Assembly: GCA_003762875.1 (NCBI GenBank)
Contig: RIBL01000010.1
Coordinates: 1-64,000, forward strand
From: Muribaculaceae bacterium Isolate-110 (HZI)
GTDB lineage: Bacteria > Bacteroidota > Bacteroidia > Bacteroidales > Muribaculaceae
DNA length: 64,000 bases
Reading direction: 5' to 3'
In this document: positions 25,859-33,799 of the stretch, one piece after another
Layout: each line of letters starts with the position of its first letter
How positions within the stretch are numbered: the stretch's first letter is position 1
Notes under the pieces: model-generated
Seen by the model: the letters and a program-made list of their open reading frames with translations, nothing else
Told to the model about the DNA's origin: nothing
Database searches by the model: none
Translations under genes and position numbers: made by a program

Positions 25859-25880
25859 CGGCAATGGGAGGGATTGACTG

Positions 25881-27344
25881 ATGAAGACTGCATTGGATTT
25901 CAATTCGATAGGGAGGATAATGGGGCGGCTGATATTGATAGAGTCGCTGATGTTGCTTGTGCCTATGGCTGTGAGCCTTGTCTACCGTGAGAGCGACTGG
26001 AAGGGCTTTGCTGTGGCAGCCGCGGCGGCGTTTGCCGTCGGTGGTGCGGCCAAACTGTCGACACGCCGTAGGGAGACTCCGATACGTCGTCGTGAAGGTT
26101 TTTTTATCACGGCACTTATATGGATAGTGTTTTCGTTTTTCGGCATGATACCGTTCATGCTCAGCGAGAGGCCGCTGGGATTTACCGACGCGATGTTTGA
26201 GGTGATTTCGGGATTCACAACCACCGGTGCGAGCATGATTGCCGATGTCGACAGCCAGTCACACGGCATACTGTTCTGGCGGGCGTTCACTCAATGGATA
26301 GGCGGACTTGGCATCATACTCTTCATGCTTGCCGTATTGCCCGAGCTCAACAGGCCGTCGGGCATATCGATGTTCAACGCCGAGGCCACCGGCATAACGC
26401 ACGACAAGCTGCATCCTCGCATCCGTCAGACGGCACTTTCGCTCTGGGGAGTGTATGTGGTCATAACCGTGGCCTCGACTCTATTGCTATGGGCCGGCCC
26501 GGTCAATCTCTTCGACAGTGTGTGTCAGACGTTTGCCGCAGTTGCCACAGGTGGATTTTCGACCCACAACGCAGGCATAGCCTATTGGGCTTCGGACTAT
26601 GTGTATGTAGTGCTTACTGTCGTGATGTTTCTTGCCGGTCTCAACTTCATGCTGCTTTATCACGTGTGGCGCAACGGTGTGAGAGGAGTGTTGCGTAATG
26701 ATGTGTTTGTAGCGTTTGTCGCAGTGCTGGCCGTAGCCTATGTGTTGTTGCTGGCGTCGGCATTGCTGCGCGGAGCCACCGGAGGAGTCGGTGAGTTGCT
26801 TGTATATCCGGCGTTTCACATAGTGTCGGCCATAACGTCGACAGGTTTCTCCATCGCCGAGGCCGAGACATGGGGACCGTTCTCATTGTTTCTGACCATA
26901 CTGCTTATGCTGTGTGGCGCGTGTGCCGGCTCGACCTCGGGCGGCATAAAGATAGACCGTCTCGTAGTGTTGTGGCGCAACTTTTCCAACGAACTCAAAC
27001 GCACGGTGTTTCAGAAACGAGTCTATGTGGTCAGTCTCAACGGCAGCGCGCTCCAGAGCAATCTTGTGACGCGCATATCGGCGTTTGTGACGATTTATAT
27101 GCTGGTAGTGGTCATCTCGACCGGATTCATAACCATGTTTGGCTACACGTTTACCGACTCGTTCTTCATGGTGTGTTCATGTATCGGCTGTAACGGACTC
27201 GGCTATGGAGCCACCGGAACTGAGGGCGGATTTGCCTGCCTGCCATGTGCGGTCAAGTGGCTTCTTACGGTCGTGATGCTCATAGGCCGCCTCGAGCTGT
27301 TTACATTTCTCGTCTTGCTCTTTCCCTCCTTCTGGCGGCGGTGA
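25881..27344 (+). CDS. trkH: Trk-type potassium transporter membrane subunit TrkH
   Basis: Ion-conducting subunit, 487 residues, with the four pore repeats of the SKT family. Filter segments are visible at FTTTGAS, ATGGFSTHN, ITSTGFSIAE and CIGCNGLGYGATG, each with the conserved selectivity Gly. About ten membrane helices surround them, and SGGIKIDRLVVL is the conserved cytoplasmic loop. It works with TrkA, encoded just upstream. Length and motif order are normal. The operon promoter lies before trkA. Confidence 0.94.
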   Translation: MKTALDFNSIGRIMGRLILIESLMLLVPMAVSLVYRESDWKGFAVAAAAAFAVGGAAKLSTRRRETPIRRREGFFITALIWIVFSFFGMIPFMLSERPLGFTDAMFEVISGFTTTGASMIADVDSQSHGILFWRAFTQWIGGLGIILFMLAVLPELNRPSGISMFNAEATGITHDKLHPRIRQTALSLWGVYVVITVASTLLLWAGPVNLFDSVCQTFAAVATGGFSTHNAGIAYWASDYVYVVLTVVMFLAGLNFMLLYHVWRNGVRGVLRNDVFVAFVAVLAVAYVLLLASALLRGATGGVGELLVYPAFHIVSAITSTGFSIAEAETWGPFSLFLTILLMLCGACAGSTSGGIKIDRLVVLWRNFSNELKRTVFQKRVYVVSLNGSALQSNLVTRISAFVTIYMLVVVISTGFITMFGYTFTDSFFMVCSCIGCNGLGYGATGTEGGFACLPCAVKWLLTVVMLIGRLELFTFLVLLFPSFWRR

Positions 27345-27392
27345 GCAGGATGGATAAAACTGTGGTTTTACATAGTACATATATGGTAATAT

Positions 27393-27424
27393 TTTGTTAT
27401 TCTGTTACAAAATAGTTAACTTTG
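27393..27424 (+). promoter_or_regulatory. Promoter of the DUF3822-rsmD operon
   Basis: TTTG (27393-27396), 20 bp, TAACTTTG (27417-27424); start near 27431, about 35 nt before the ATG. Confidence 0.7.
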
Positions 27425-27465
27425 TGTGTGAAAAATCCCCCCTTTAATTATAGCCGATAGATACA

Positions 27466-28287
27466 ATGACAGACGGGACTCTTGACAAGGATATGGTGGC
27501 TGACACGACGATATGCAATATGATGATGCGTGTCGGAGCCGATCGTGTGGATGCGGTGGTATATTCAGTAGTGGCCGACGGCACACTCATCTACCGCTCA
27601 TATCCGCTTACCCCTCCCATGAACGGAGTCAAGGGGCTGGAGGAGGTCGTGTATGACAATCCGCTGCTGCTCGGCGAGTTTCGCAAGACCTATATACTTG
27701 TCGACACGCCCGACTATCTGCTGCTGCCCGACGGCATGGACGAGGCGTCGGCCCGTGAGGCTTTCGCCGCACTCCATCCGGCCTATGACTGCACAGTGTG
27801 TCACGCCGACATGGCCACGCGCAATGCCTCGGTGGCCTATGGCCTCGGTCATGACCTTTACGGCTTTATCCACCGCACATTTCCGACGGCTGTCGTAGTC
27901 CCGCATATAGCTCCGCTCGTGCGCTATTTTGCGTCAAAGCCGGGCCGGGGCAATTCGCGACGCATGATATGCAACTTCCGTCCGTCCTCGCTTGATGTCA
28001 TCGTCATTGACGGCAACAGTCTGTTGCAGGCCAATACTCTGAGTTTTCGCGCACCGATGGATGCCGTCTATTACATACTTGCCTGTCGGGCGTCCCATGG
28101 CCTCGACCCTCATGGCGACGAAGTGTTGCTCTCGGGCGATCAGGCCTTGCGCGAGGAGGTGACACCGGTGTTGCGCACATACATCTCGCGAGTGATGCCG
28201 GCTATATTCCCGCCGCAGATGTTTCGTGCCGGCAAGGAGTCGATGAGGGCACCATTTGATTTAATAGTCTCACCATTATGCGAATAA
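27466..28287 (+). CDS. DUF3822 family protein, actin-ATPase-like fold
   Basis: 273-residue cytoplasmic protein of a Bacteroidetes-specific family usually encoded directly before rsmD. Strand-rich N- and C-terminal halves (YILVDTPDYLLLPDGM; NFRPSSLDVIVIDGNSLLQANTLSFRAPMDAVYYILA) resemble the duplicated actin/PilM-like fold predicted for the family. No catalytic motif can be named. Its stop overlaps the rsmD start by 10 nt, indicating translational coupling and perhaps a role linked to ribosome or rRNA modification. Function unknown. Confidence 0.85.
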   Translation: MTDGTLDKDMVADTTICNMMMRVGADRVDAVVYSVVADGTLIYRSYPLTPPMNGVKGLEEVVYDNPLLLGEFRKTYILVDTPDYLLLPDGMDEASAREAFAALHPAYDCTVCHADMATRNASVAYGLGHDLYGFIHRTFPTAVVVPHIAPLVRYFASKPGRGNSRRMICNFRPSSLDVIVIDGNSLLQANTLSFRAPMDAVYYILACRASHGLDPHGDEVLLSGDQALREEVTPVLRTYISRVMPAIFPPQMFRAGKESMRAPFDLIVSPLCE

Positions 28288-28853
28288 TAAGAGGAAAATA
28301 TGGCCGACGCCGCTTCAGCGTTCCGACCAATATCACCGCGCGTCCCACCACAGATTTCGCGCGTGAAAACATATTTAATGTCATAGAGAATATCATCGAC
28401 ATAGAGGGTGCGCGCTGTCTCGACCTGTTTGCGGGCACCGGGGCAGTCTCGTTTGAATTTTTGTCGCGCGGAGCGTCTTCGGTCACTTCGGTAGAGAAGT
28501 CGCCGGTGCAGGGACGGTTCATAGAGAAAGTGGCCCGTGAGCTGCATGACGACAATCTGCGTCTGCTGCGCACCGATGCGGTGAGATACATACGCGACGC
28601 GTCCGCTCAGCCTTATGACATAGTGTTTGCCGACCCTCCTTATGATATGCCGGGGTTTGGCGACATCCCCGGAGCCGTGTTGGCGAGCGGGCTGCTCAAG
28701 CCGGGCTCGGTGTTCATAATGGAACACTCCAAAGCTTATGATTTCTCTTCGCTGCCCCATTTTGACCATCATCGGGCCTACGGGTCGGTGAATTTTTCAA
28801 TCTTCATAGTGCCCGACGAGGACTCTGAGGAAGAAAAAAACGAGGGAGAGTAG
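28278..28853 (+). CDS. rsmD: 16S rRNA (guanine966-N2)-methyltransferase RsmD
   Basis: SAM-dependent methyltransferase acting on G966 of 16S rRNA in 30S subunits. The 191-residue protein begins MRIIRGKYGRRRF, the family's conserved start. The SAM-binding motif is LDLFAGTGAVSFEFLSRGA (about residues 49-67). The catalytic (N/D)PPY motif reads ADPPYD (about 116-121). Only a short acidic tail extends beyond the fold. It overlaps the DUF3822 gene by 10 nt. Confidence 0.94.
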   Translation: MRIIRGKYGRRRFSVPTNITARPTTDFARENIFNVIENIIDIEGARCLDLFAGTGAVSFEFLSRGASSVTSVEKSPVQGRFIEKVARELHDDNLRLLRTDAVRYIRDASAQPYDIVFADPPYDMPGFGDIPGAVLASGLLKPGSVFIMEHSKAYDFSSLPHFDHHRAYGSVNFSIFIVPDEDSEEEKNEGE

Positions 28854-28875
28854 ACAAAAATAGCCTGTTAAGTGT

Positions 28876-28883
28876 TAACTTTG
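28876..28883 (+). promoter_or_regulatory. -7 box upstream of the YqeY gene
   Basis: TAACTTTG, 61 nt before the ATG. No TTTG lies 20 bp upstream. Confidence 0.45.
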
Positions 28884-28944
28884 CAGGACAATTCCGCAGG
28901 CCCGAGGGTCTGCCAATCAACGTTTCAACAAAAATACCCGAAAT

Positions 28945-29394
28945 ATGGACTTATTTGACAGAATTTCGGCCGACATAAAGGCTGCTATGCTGGCCCGCGA
29001 GAAAGTGAGACTCGAGACACTCCGCGGCATCAAGAAAGAATTTCTCGAGGCCAAGACCGCCAAGGGCGGTGACGGCACTCTCTCGGACGATGCCGCAATG
29101 AAGATACTTGCCAAGATGGCCAAGCAGCGCAAGGAGACAGCCTTGATATATGACGAGCAAAACCGTCTTGACCTGCGCGACAACGAGCTGGCCGAGGCTG
29201 CAGTGATAGAGGAATATCTGCCCAAGCAGCTTTCGGAGGAAGAACTGACCGAGGAACTTAAAAAAATCATAGCCCAGACTGGTGCCACTTCGGCCAAAGA
29301 GATGGGCAAGGTGATGGGCGTAGCTTCAAAGGCTTTCGCCGGACGTGCCGACGGCAAGGTGATTTCAGCCAAGGTGCGCGAGTTGCTTGGTTAA
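28945..29394 (+). CDS. GatB/YqeY domain-containing protein
   Basis: 149 residues, almost wholly helical and Lys/Glu-rich, matching the YqeY family, which resembles the C-terminal tRNA-recruiting domain of the amidotransferase subunit GatB. Conserved pieces visible are LFDRISADIKAAMLAREK at the start, RLETLRGIKKEF-like helix 2, and the closing GKVMGVASKAFAGRADGK segment. The stand-alone protein's role is unclear; a link to tRNA or translation is usually assumed. serS follows 100 nt later on the same strand. Confidence 0.9.
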   Translation: MDLFDRISADIKAAMLAREKVRLETLRGIKKEFLEAKTAKGGDGTLSDDAAMKILAKMAKQRKETALIYDEQNRLDLRDNELAEAAVIEEYLPKQLSEEELTEELKKIIAQTGATSAKEMGKVMGVASKAFAGRADGKVISAKVRELLG

Positions 29395-29494
29395 ATAAAG
29401 TCAGAAGAGGCGGACAAGTCAAGACAACAGCTCTCGGACAATAATTACCCACAATAATACGGCAATTGCTAATTGCTGATAACTAATTGACAAA

Positions 29495-30766
29495 ATGCTT
29501 ACTTTACAACAGATAAAAGAGGATCCTGAGCGCGTCATCGCGCGCCTCGCCGTGAAAGGTTTTGACGGCAAACAGGGTGTAAACGACGTAATCGACTTTG
29601 ATGACGAGCGCAAGAATCTCCAGTTTCAGAACGACAATCTTGCCGCACAGCTCAAAAAGAAGGCCGACTCCATAGGTCGTCTCATGAAGGAAGGCAACAA
29701 GGCCGAGGCCGAAGAGGCCAAGAAAGAGGTAGCCGAAATGAAGGAGAAGCAGAAGGAGCTGGCCGAGCGTCTCGCCACAACCGAAAACGCTATCCGCGAC
29801 ATACTTCTCGGTATTCCCAACATCCCCTGCGACATGGTGCCCGAAGGCCGCACGGCCGAGGACAACGTGGTAGAGAAGACCGGCGGCCAGATGCCCGAGC
29901 TTCCAGCCGACGCGCTTCCCCATTGGGATCTCGCCAAGAAGTATGACATCATAAACTTTGACCTCGGTGTCAAGATCACAGGCCCCGGATTTCCGGTGTA
30001 TGTGGGCAAGGGTGCCAAACTCCAGCGCGCGCTCATCCAGTTTTTCCTCGACCGTGCTTCCGAAGCCGGCTATCTTGAGATACAGCCCCCTTATGTAGTG
30101 AACGAGGCTTCGGGCTACGGCACAGGCCAGCTTCCCGACAAAGAGGGTCAGATGTATTTCATCAACGAGGACAAGCTCTATCTCATCCCGACAGCCGAGG
30201 TGCCCGTCACCAACCTGTATCGCGACGTGATAATCCCAGCCGACAAGCTCCCCATCAAGAATTGCGCCTACTCGGCATGCTTCCGTCGCGAGGCCGGCAG
30301 CTATGGCAAGGATGTACGCGGTCTCAACCGTCTGCATCAGTTTGACAAGGTGGAAATCGTGCGCATCGAGAAGCCCGAAAACTCCTATGCCGCCCTCGAG
30401 GAGATGAAAGACCACGTGCAGGGTCTGCTCGAGAGTCTCGGATTGCCTTGGCACATACTTCGTCTCTGTGGCGGCGACATGAGCTTCACATCGTCCATCA
30501 CCTTTGACTTCGAGGTCTATTCGGCAGCCCAGGGCCGCTGGCTTGAAGTGTCGTCAGTGTCAAACTTCGAGACCTATCAGGCCAACCGTCTGAAGTGTCG
30601 TTACCGTGGCGAGGACAAGAAGACACACCTGTGTCACACGCTCAACGGCTCGGCTCTCGCCCTTCCCCGCATCATGGCCGCTATCCTTGAGAACAACCAG
30701 ACTCCCGAGGGTATCATCGTGCCTGAGTGCCTGAGAAAGTATACCGGCTTTGACATCATCAACTAA
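29495..30766 (+). CDS. serS: Seryl-tRNA synthetase
   Basis: Class II synthetase charging tRNA-Ser and tRNA-Sec. 423 residues, normal length. The N-terminal antiparallel coiled coil spans about residues 30-105 (charged Lys/Glu repeats) and grips the long variable arm of tRNA-Ser. The catalytic domain carries motif 2, CFRREAGSYGKDVRGLNRLHQF (split here as FRREAGSYG and RLHQFDKVE), and motif 3, GSALALPRIMAAILE, near residue 385. Begins with ATG 29495 after a 100-nt AT-rich spacer in which I see no clear promoter. Confidence 0.97.
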   Translation: MLTLQQIKEDPERVIARLAVKGFDGKQGVNDVIDFDDERKNLQFQNDNLAAQLKKKADSIGRLMKEGNKAEAEEAKKEVAEMKEKQKELAERLATTENAIRDILLGIPNIPCDMVPEGRTAEDNVVEKTGGQMPELPADALPHWDLAKKYDIINFDLGVKITGPGFPVYVGKGAKLQRALIQFFLDRASEAGYLEIQPPYVVNEASGYGTGQLPDKEGQMYFINEDKLYLIPTAEVPVTNLYRDVIIPADKLPIKNCAYSACFRREAGSYGKDVRGLNRLHQFDKVEIVRIEKPENSYAALEEMKDHVQGLLESLGLPWHILRLCGGDMSFTSSITFDFEVYSAAQGRWLEVSSVSNFETYQANRLKCRYRGEDKKTHLCHTLNGSALALPRIMAAILENNQTPEGIIVPECLRKYTGFDIIN

Positions 30767-30793
30767 TCCTGCCGGGGATTGTTGTAAAAATAT

Positions 30794-31129
30794 ATGGAAA
30801 CAACAAGACAAGCTAAAATAGCAAGGCTTCTTCAGAAGGAGCTGAGCGAGATATTCCGTCAGCAGACGGCCAAGACACACGGTGTGCTGGTGTCGGTGAG
30901 CGCGGTGCGCGTATCGCCCGACCTCAGCATAGCCAAGGTGTATCTTTCGATATTCCCGGCCGACAAGTCGCAGGAGCTCATCGAGAGCATTACAGCCAGT
31001 GCAAAGACCATACGTTACGAACTGGCTCAGAAGGTGAGATTTCAGCTCAGGAAGTGCCCCGAACTGAGTTTCTACATCGACGACTCGCTCGACTATATAG
31101 AGAATATCGACAAGCTCCTGAAAAAATAA
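30794..31129 (+). CDS. rbfA: Ribosome-binding factor A
   Basis: Cold-adaptation and 30S maturation factor that binds 16S rRNA near helix 1. 111 residues with the KH-like fold: N-terminal helix ARLLQKELSEIFRQQ, strand VSVSAVRVSPDLSIAKVYLSIFP, and a C-terminal VRFQLRKCPELSFYIDDSLDYIENIDKLL that matches the family ending. Lies 28 nt after serS and is probably co-transcribed with it. A palindromic repeat follows before the next gene. Confidence 0.94.
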   Translation: METTRQAKIARLLQKELSEIFRQQTAKTHGVLVSVSAVRVSPDLSIAKVYLSIFPADKSQELIESITASAKTIRYELAQKVRFQLRKCPELSFYIDDSLDYIENIDKLLKK

Positions 31130-31135
31130 ACATGT

Positions 31136-31262
31136 CAGGAAGATACAAAAGGATATAAGCCGCATGAAGAGACAAAAGACTGTCAGTTAGTCGGTAGACG
31201 TAATTGACAGACGAAAGAGACTTTTGTTTAAAGTGGGGTTTGTGTCCTTTTGTATCTCCCTG
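31136..31262. repeat. Imperfect long palindrome between rbfA and the LolC-like gene (repeat family member C)
   Basis: An 18-nt arm CAGGAAGATACAAAAGGA (31136-31153) pairs with 31245-31262 with one mismatch. Inside it, ACAAAAG (31172-31178) pairs with CTTTTGT (31221-31227) and CTGTCA (31180-31185) with TGACAG (31205-31210). The internal AAGAGACAAAAG (31167-31178) matches the arms of the palindromes at 7041 and 50655 at 11 of 12 positions. The outer word GGAGATACAAAAG (reverse strand, 31247-31259) recurs exactly at 43979-43991. Confidence 0.7.
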
Positions 31263-31284
31263 TCGTTTTCGACCCGATTGCATT

Positions 31285-32490
31285 ATGCTGTCATTGCGCG
31301 TCGCGCTTCGCTATCTTTTCGCTCCCAAGAGCCATGCTGCTGTCAATATCATATCACTGATATCGATGGCCGGTATAGCTGTGGCCGCTTTTGCCATGGT
31401 GTGTGTGCTATCGGTGTTCAACGGTTTTGCCGATCTGGCCGCTTCGCGCCTTTCGGCTATCGACCCTGAGATTAAAATCACACTTCCCTATGGCGAGGTG
31501 ATAGCCGACGGCGACTCGCTTGCCGCGGCCGTTGCCGCAGTCGACGGAGTGGCCGATGTGAGGCAGGTGCTTGAGCAGCGAGCCCTCGCGGTGAGTGACG
31601 GCGACCAGATGCCGGTAAGAGTAAGAGGCATAGCCGACAATTACTCTGACGTGTCATCGCTCTCCGACCTTGTCATCGACGGCGAGATGCTCGACGGTCC
31701 GGGCATGGAGTATGCTCTGCTGAGTGTAGGCGTGGCTGTGCACACAGGCGCGCGTCCGTCGCTCGAGCGGCCTTTCATGCTCACGGTGCCCCGCCGTCTG
31801 GGTCGCATCAATCCGGCTTTCCCTATGGCCGCGTTTCGCACTGACACGCTGTATGTGAGCGGAGTCTATCAGACCAATCAGGGAGAGTATGACGAAGATC
31901 TTGTGTATATCCCGCTCTCATCGGCCCGGCGGCTGTTTGACTACACCACCGAAATCACCTCGCTTGACGTGGCTGTCGACGAGGGGCGCGACCCGTCGGA
32001 TGTGGCCGGAGACATAAGCCGTCAGCTCGGCGGAGTGTATGTGGTGGCCGACCGCATGCAGCAGCAGGAGGCTTCGTTCCGCATGATACGTATAGAGAAG
32101 TGGATAACCTTTCTGATGCTCCTTTTCGTGTTGGTGATGGCGTCGTTCAACATTCTTTCCACCATGTCGATGCTCATAATCGAGAAGGAGGACAATATGC
32201 GCATACTAACGGCCCTCGGAGCCTCGCGAAGCATGCTCAGGCGCATATTTCTTGACGAGGGATTACTTATAGCCCTGACGGGTGGATTTATCGGTATCGC
32301 CATAGGGGTGATATTGTGTCTGCTCCAGCAGCATTTCGGACTCATATCGCTCGGAGGCGACCCCTCCCAGTTGTCGATTGACCATTATCCGTGCCGTCCG
32401 GCTGTCGCCGACATTCTCATCACCGCGTGTGTGGTTGTGGTGATAGGTTTTGTGTCGGGCTTCATCTCCTCACGTGCTGTCAAAGAATAG
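31285..32490 (+). CDS. LolC/LolE-type lipoprotein-releasing ABC transporter permease
   Basis: Inner-membrane permease of the FtsX/MacB superfamily that helps extract lipoproteins toward the outer membrane. The start at ATG 31285 (401 residues) begins MLSLRVALRYLFAPKSHAAVNIIS, as expected; an upstream ATG lies in the repeat. One membrane helix is near residues 20-45 (ISMAGIAVAAFAMVCVLSVFNGF), a periplasmic MacB-like core follows to about 270, and three C-terminal helices contain MASFNILSTMSMLIIEKE and the GASRSMLRRIFLDEGLLIALTGG loop. The ATPase partner is not in this neighbourhood. Confidence 0.9.
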   Translation: MLSLRVALRYLFAPKSHAAVNIISLISMAGIAVAAFAMVCVLSVFNGFADLAASRLSAIDPEIKITLPYGEVIADGDSLAAAVAAVDGVADVRQVLEQRALAVSDGDQMPVRVRGIADNYSDVSSLSDLVIDGEMLDGPGMEYALLSVGVAVHTGARPSLERPFMLTVPRRLGRINPAFPMAAFRTDTLYVSGVYQTNQGEYDEDLVYIPLSSARRLFDYTTEITSLDVAVDEGRDPSDVAGDISRQLGGVYVVADRMQQQEASFRMIRIEKWITFLMLLFVLVMASFNILSTMSMLIIEKEDNMRILTALGASRSMLRRIFLDEGLLIALTGGFIGIAIGVILCLLQQHFGLISLGGDPSQLSIDHYPCRPAVADILITACVVVVIGFVSGFISSRAVKE

Positions 32491-32623
32491 TTATAGAAGA
32501 GGAAGAGAGTAAAAAAATGTTACTCTAAACTTTTTTAAACAACCTCTTAACACCCAACTTTAAACTTTTTTTACTAACTTAGCGGATATAACAGATCTGC
32601 AATAATAGCTATAATAAAATATT

Positions 32624-33703
32624 ATGATGTCTCATCGTTACTGTGTGATTATGTGCGGTGGAGTCGGCAGCCGTTTCTGGCCCTATTCCCGCGAAGACCG
32701 TCCCAAACAGTTTATAGATTTTCTCGGTACCGGGAGGTCGCTGCTTCAGATGTCGTATGACCGCATACTTCCCCTTGTGCCCAAGGAAAACATAGTAGTC
32801 GTCACAAACGAGAAATATGCTCCGCTCATACGCGAGCAGCTCCCCGAAGTGCTCCCCCACAATATACTTCTCGAGCCGGCACGCCGCAACACAGCCCCCT
32901 GCATAGCTTGGGCCGCCTATCACATACACGCTCTCGATCCCGAGGCTTCGATGATAGTGGCTCCGAGCGACCATCTCATAACGGGCGAGGCCATGTATTG
33001 CGACTGTGTGAGACGCGGATTTGAATTTGTTGAGGCCAACGACGCCCTGCTGACGCTCGGCATCAAGCCCGTGCGTCCCGAGACCGGTTATGGCTACATA
33101 CAGGTAGGTGCGGAGGTGCTTCCCGGCATTAACAAGGTAAAGACTTTTACCGAGAAGCCCAATCTCGAGCTTGCCAAAGTATTTCTTGACTCGGGCGAAT
33201 TTTTCTGGAACGCCGGCATCTTCCTGTGGCGCGCGTCGGTCATTATCGACGCCCTGCACAAGTATGACACTGATCTGACTGACCTCTTTGACAAGGGAAA
33301 GGCCGACTTCGGGACACCGGCCGAGACTGCATTCATCAGTCAGAACTTTGAGTCGTGCCCGGCCAATTCCATCGACTACGCGGTGATGGAGAAGGCTGAC
33401 AATGTGTATGTCGAGTGTGCACTTTTCGGATGGAACGATCTCGGCACCTGGAGCGCGCTTTATGATAACTCTCCGGCTGATGAAAACCGTAACGTCTCGC
33501 AGGGTGCGGGCGTGATAGCCTATGAGTCGGAGGGTAACATATTTGTCACTACCGCAGGCAAACTTGTGGTAGCCGACGGTCTCAACGACTACATCGTTGC
33601 CGATGCCGGTGACGTGCTGCTCATCTGTCCCAAGGCTCGCGAGCAGCATATCAAGCAGATGGTCAATGACGTGAGAATGCGTTATGACGAGAAATTTCTG
33701 TAA
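32624..33703 (+). CDS. manC: Mannose-1-phosphate guanylyltransferase
   Basis: Makes GDP-mannose from mannose 1-phosphate and GTP for capsule, O-antigen or fucose synthesis. 359 residues: only the nucleotidyltransferase part, without the phosphomannose isomerase domain of bifunctional enzymes. The signature GGVGSRFWPYSREDRPKQF is at about residues 13-31. The FTEKP motif is near 177 and GWNDLGTWSALYD near 274. It is preceded by a 133-nt AT-rich spacer with a small AGAGTAA/TTACTCT hairpin (32506-32526) that may end the upstream gene. No perfect TAnnTTTG promoter was found. Confidence 0.94.
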   Translation: MMSHRYCVIMCGGVGSRFWPYSREDRPKQFIDFLGTGRSLLQMSYDRILPLVPKENIVVVTNEKYAPLIREQLPEVLPHNILLEPARRNTAPCIAWAAYHIHALDPEASMIVAPSDHLITGEAMYCDCVRRGFEFVEANDALLTLGIKPVRPETGYGYIQVGAEVLPGINKVKTFTEKPNLELAKVFLDSGEFFWNAGIFLWRASVIIDALHKYDTDLTDLFDKGKADFGTPAETAFISQNFESCPANSIDYAVMEKADNVYVECALFGWNDLGTWSALYDNSPADENRNVSQGAGVIAYESEGNIFVTTAGKLVVADGLNDYIVADAGDVLLICPKAREQHIKQMVNDVRMRYDEKFL

Positions 33704-33720
33704 AAGTAAATAACAACTAT

Positions 33721-33778
33721 GGAGATGTATCATCGTGTCGCGGTTTTCTTGCCCGTATGACATCATGATACATCTTCC
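33721..33778. repeat. Inverted repeat between manC and the RSH gene
   Basis: GATGTATCAT (33724-33733) pairs perfectly with ATGATACATC (33765-33774). Flanking ATGG and TTCCAT extend the stem with a bulge, and TGTC/GACA forms an inner stem. It could be a terminator or processing site between manC and the downstream gene. It resembles the other intergenic palindromes only in its GGAGAT start. Confidence 0.6.
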
Positions 33779-33799
33779 ATCAATAACCGCTATAGTACC

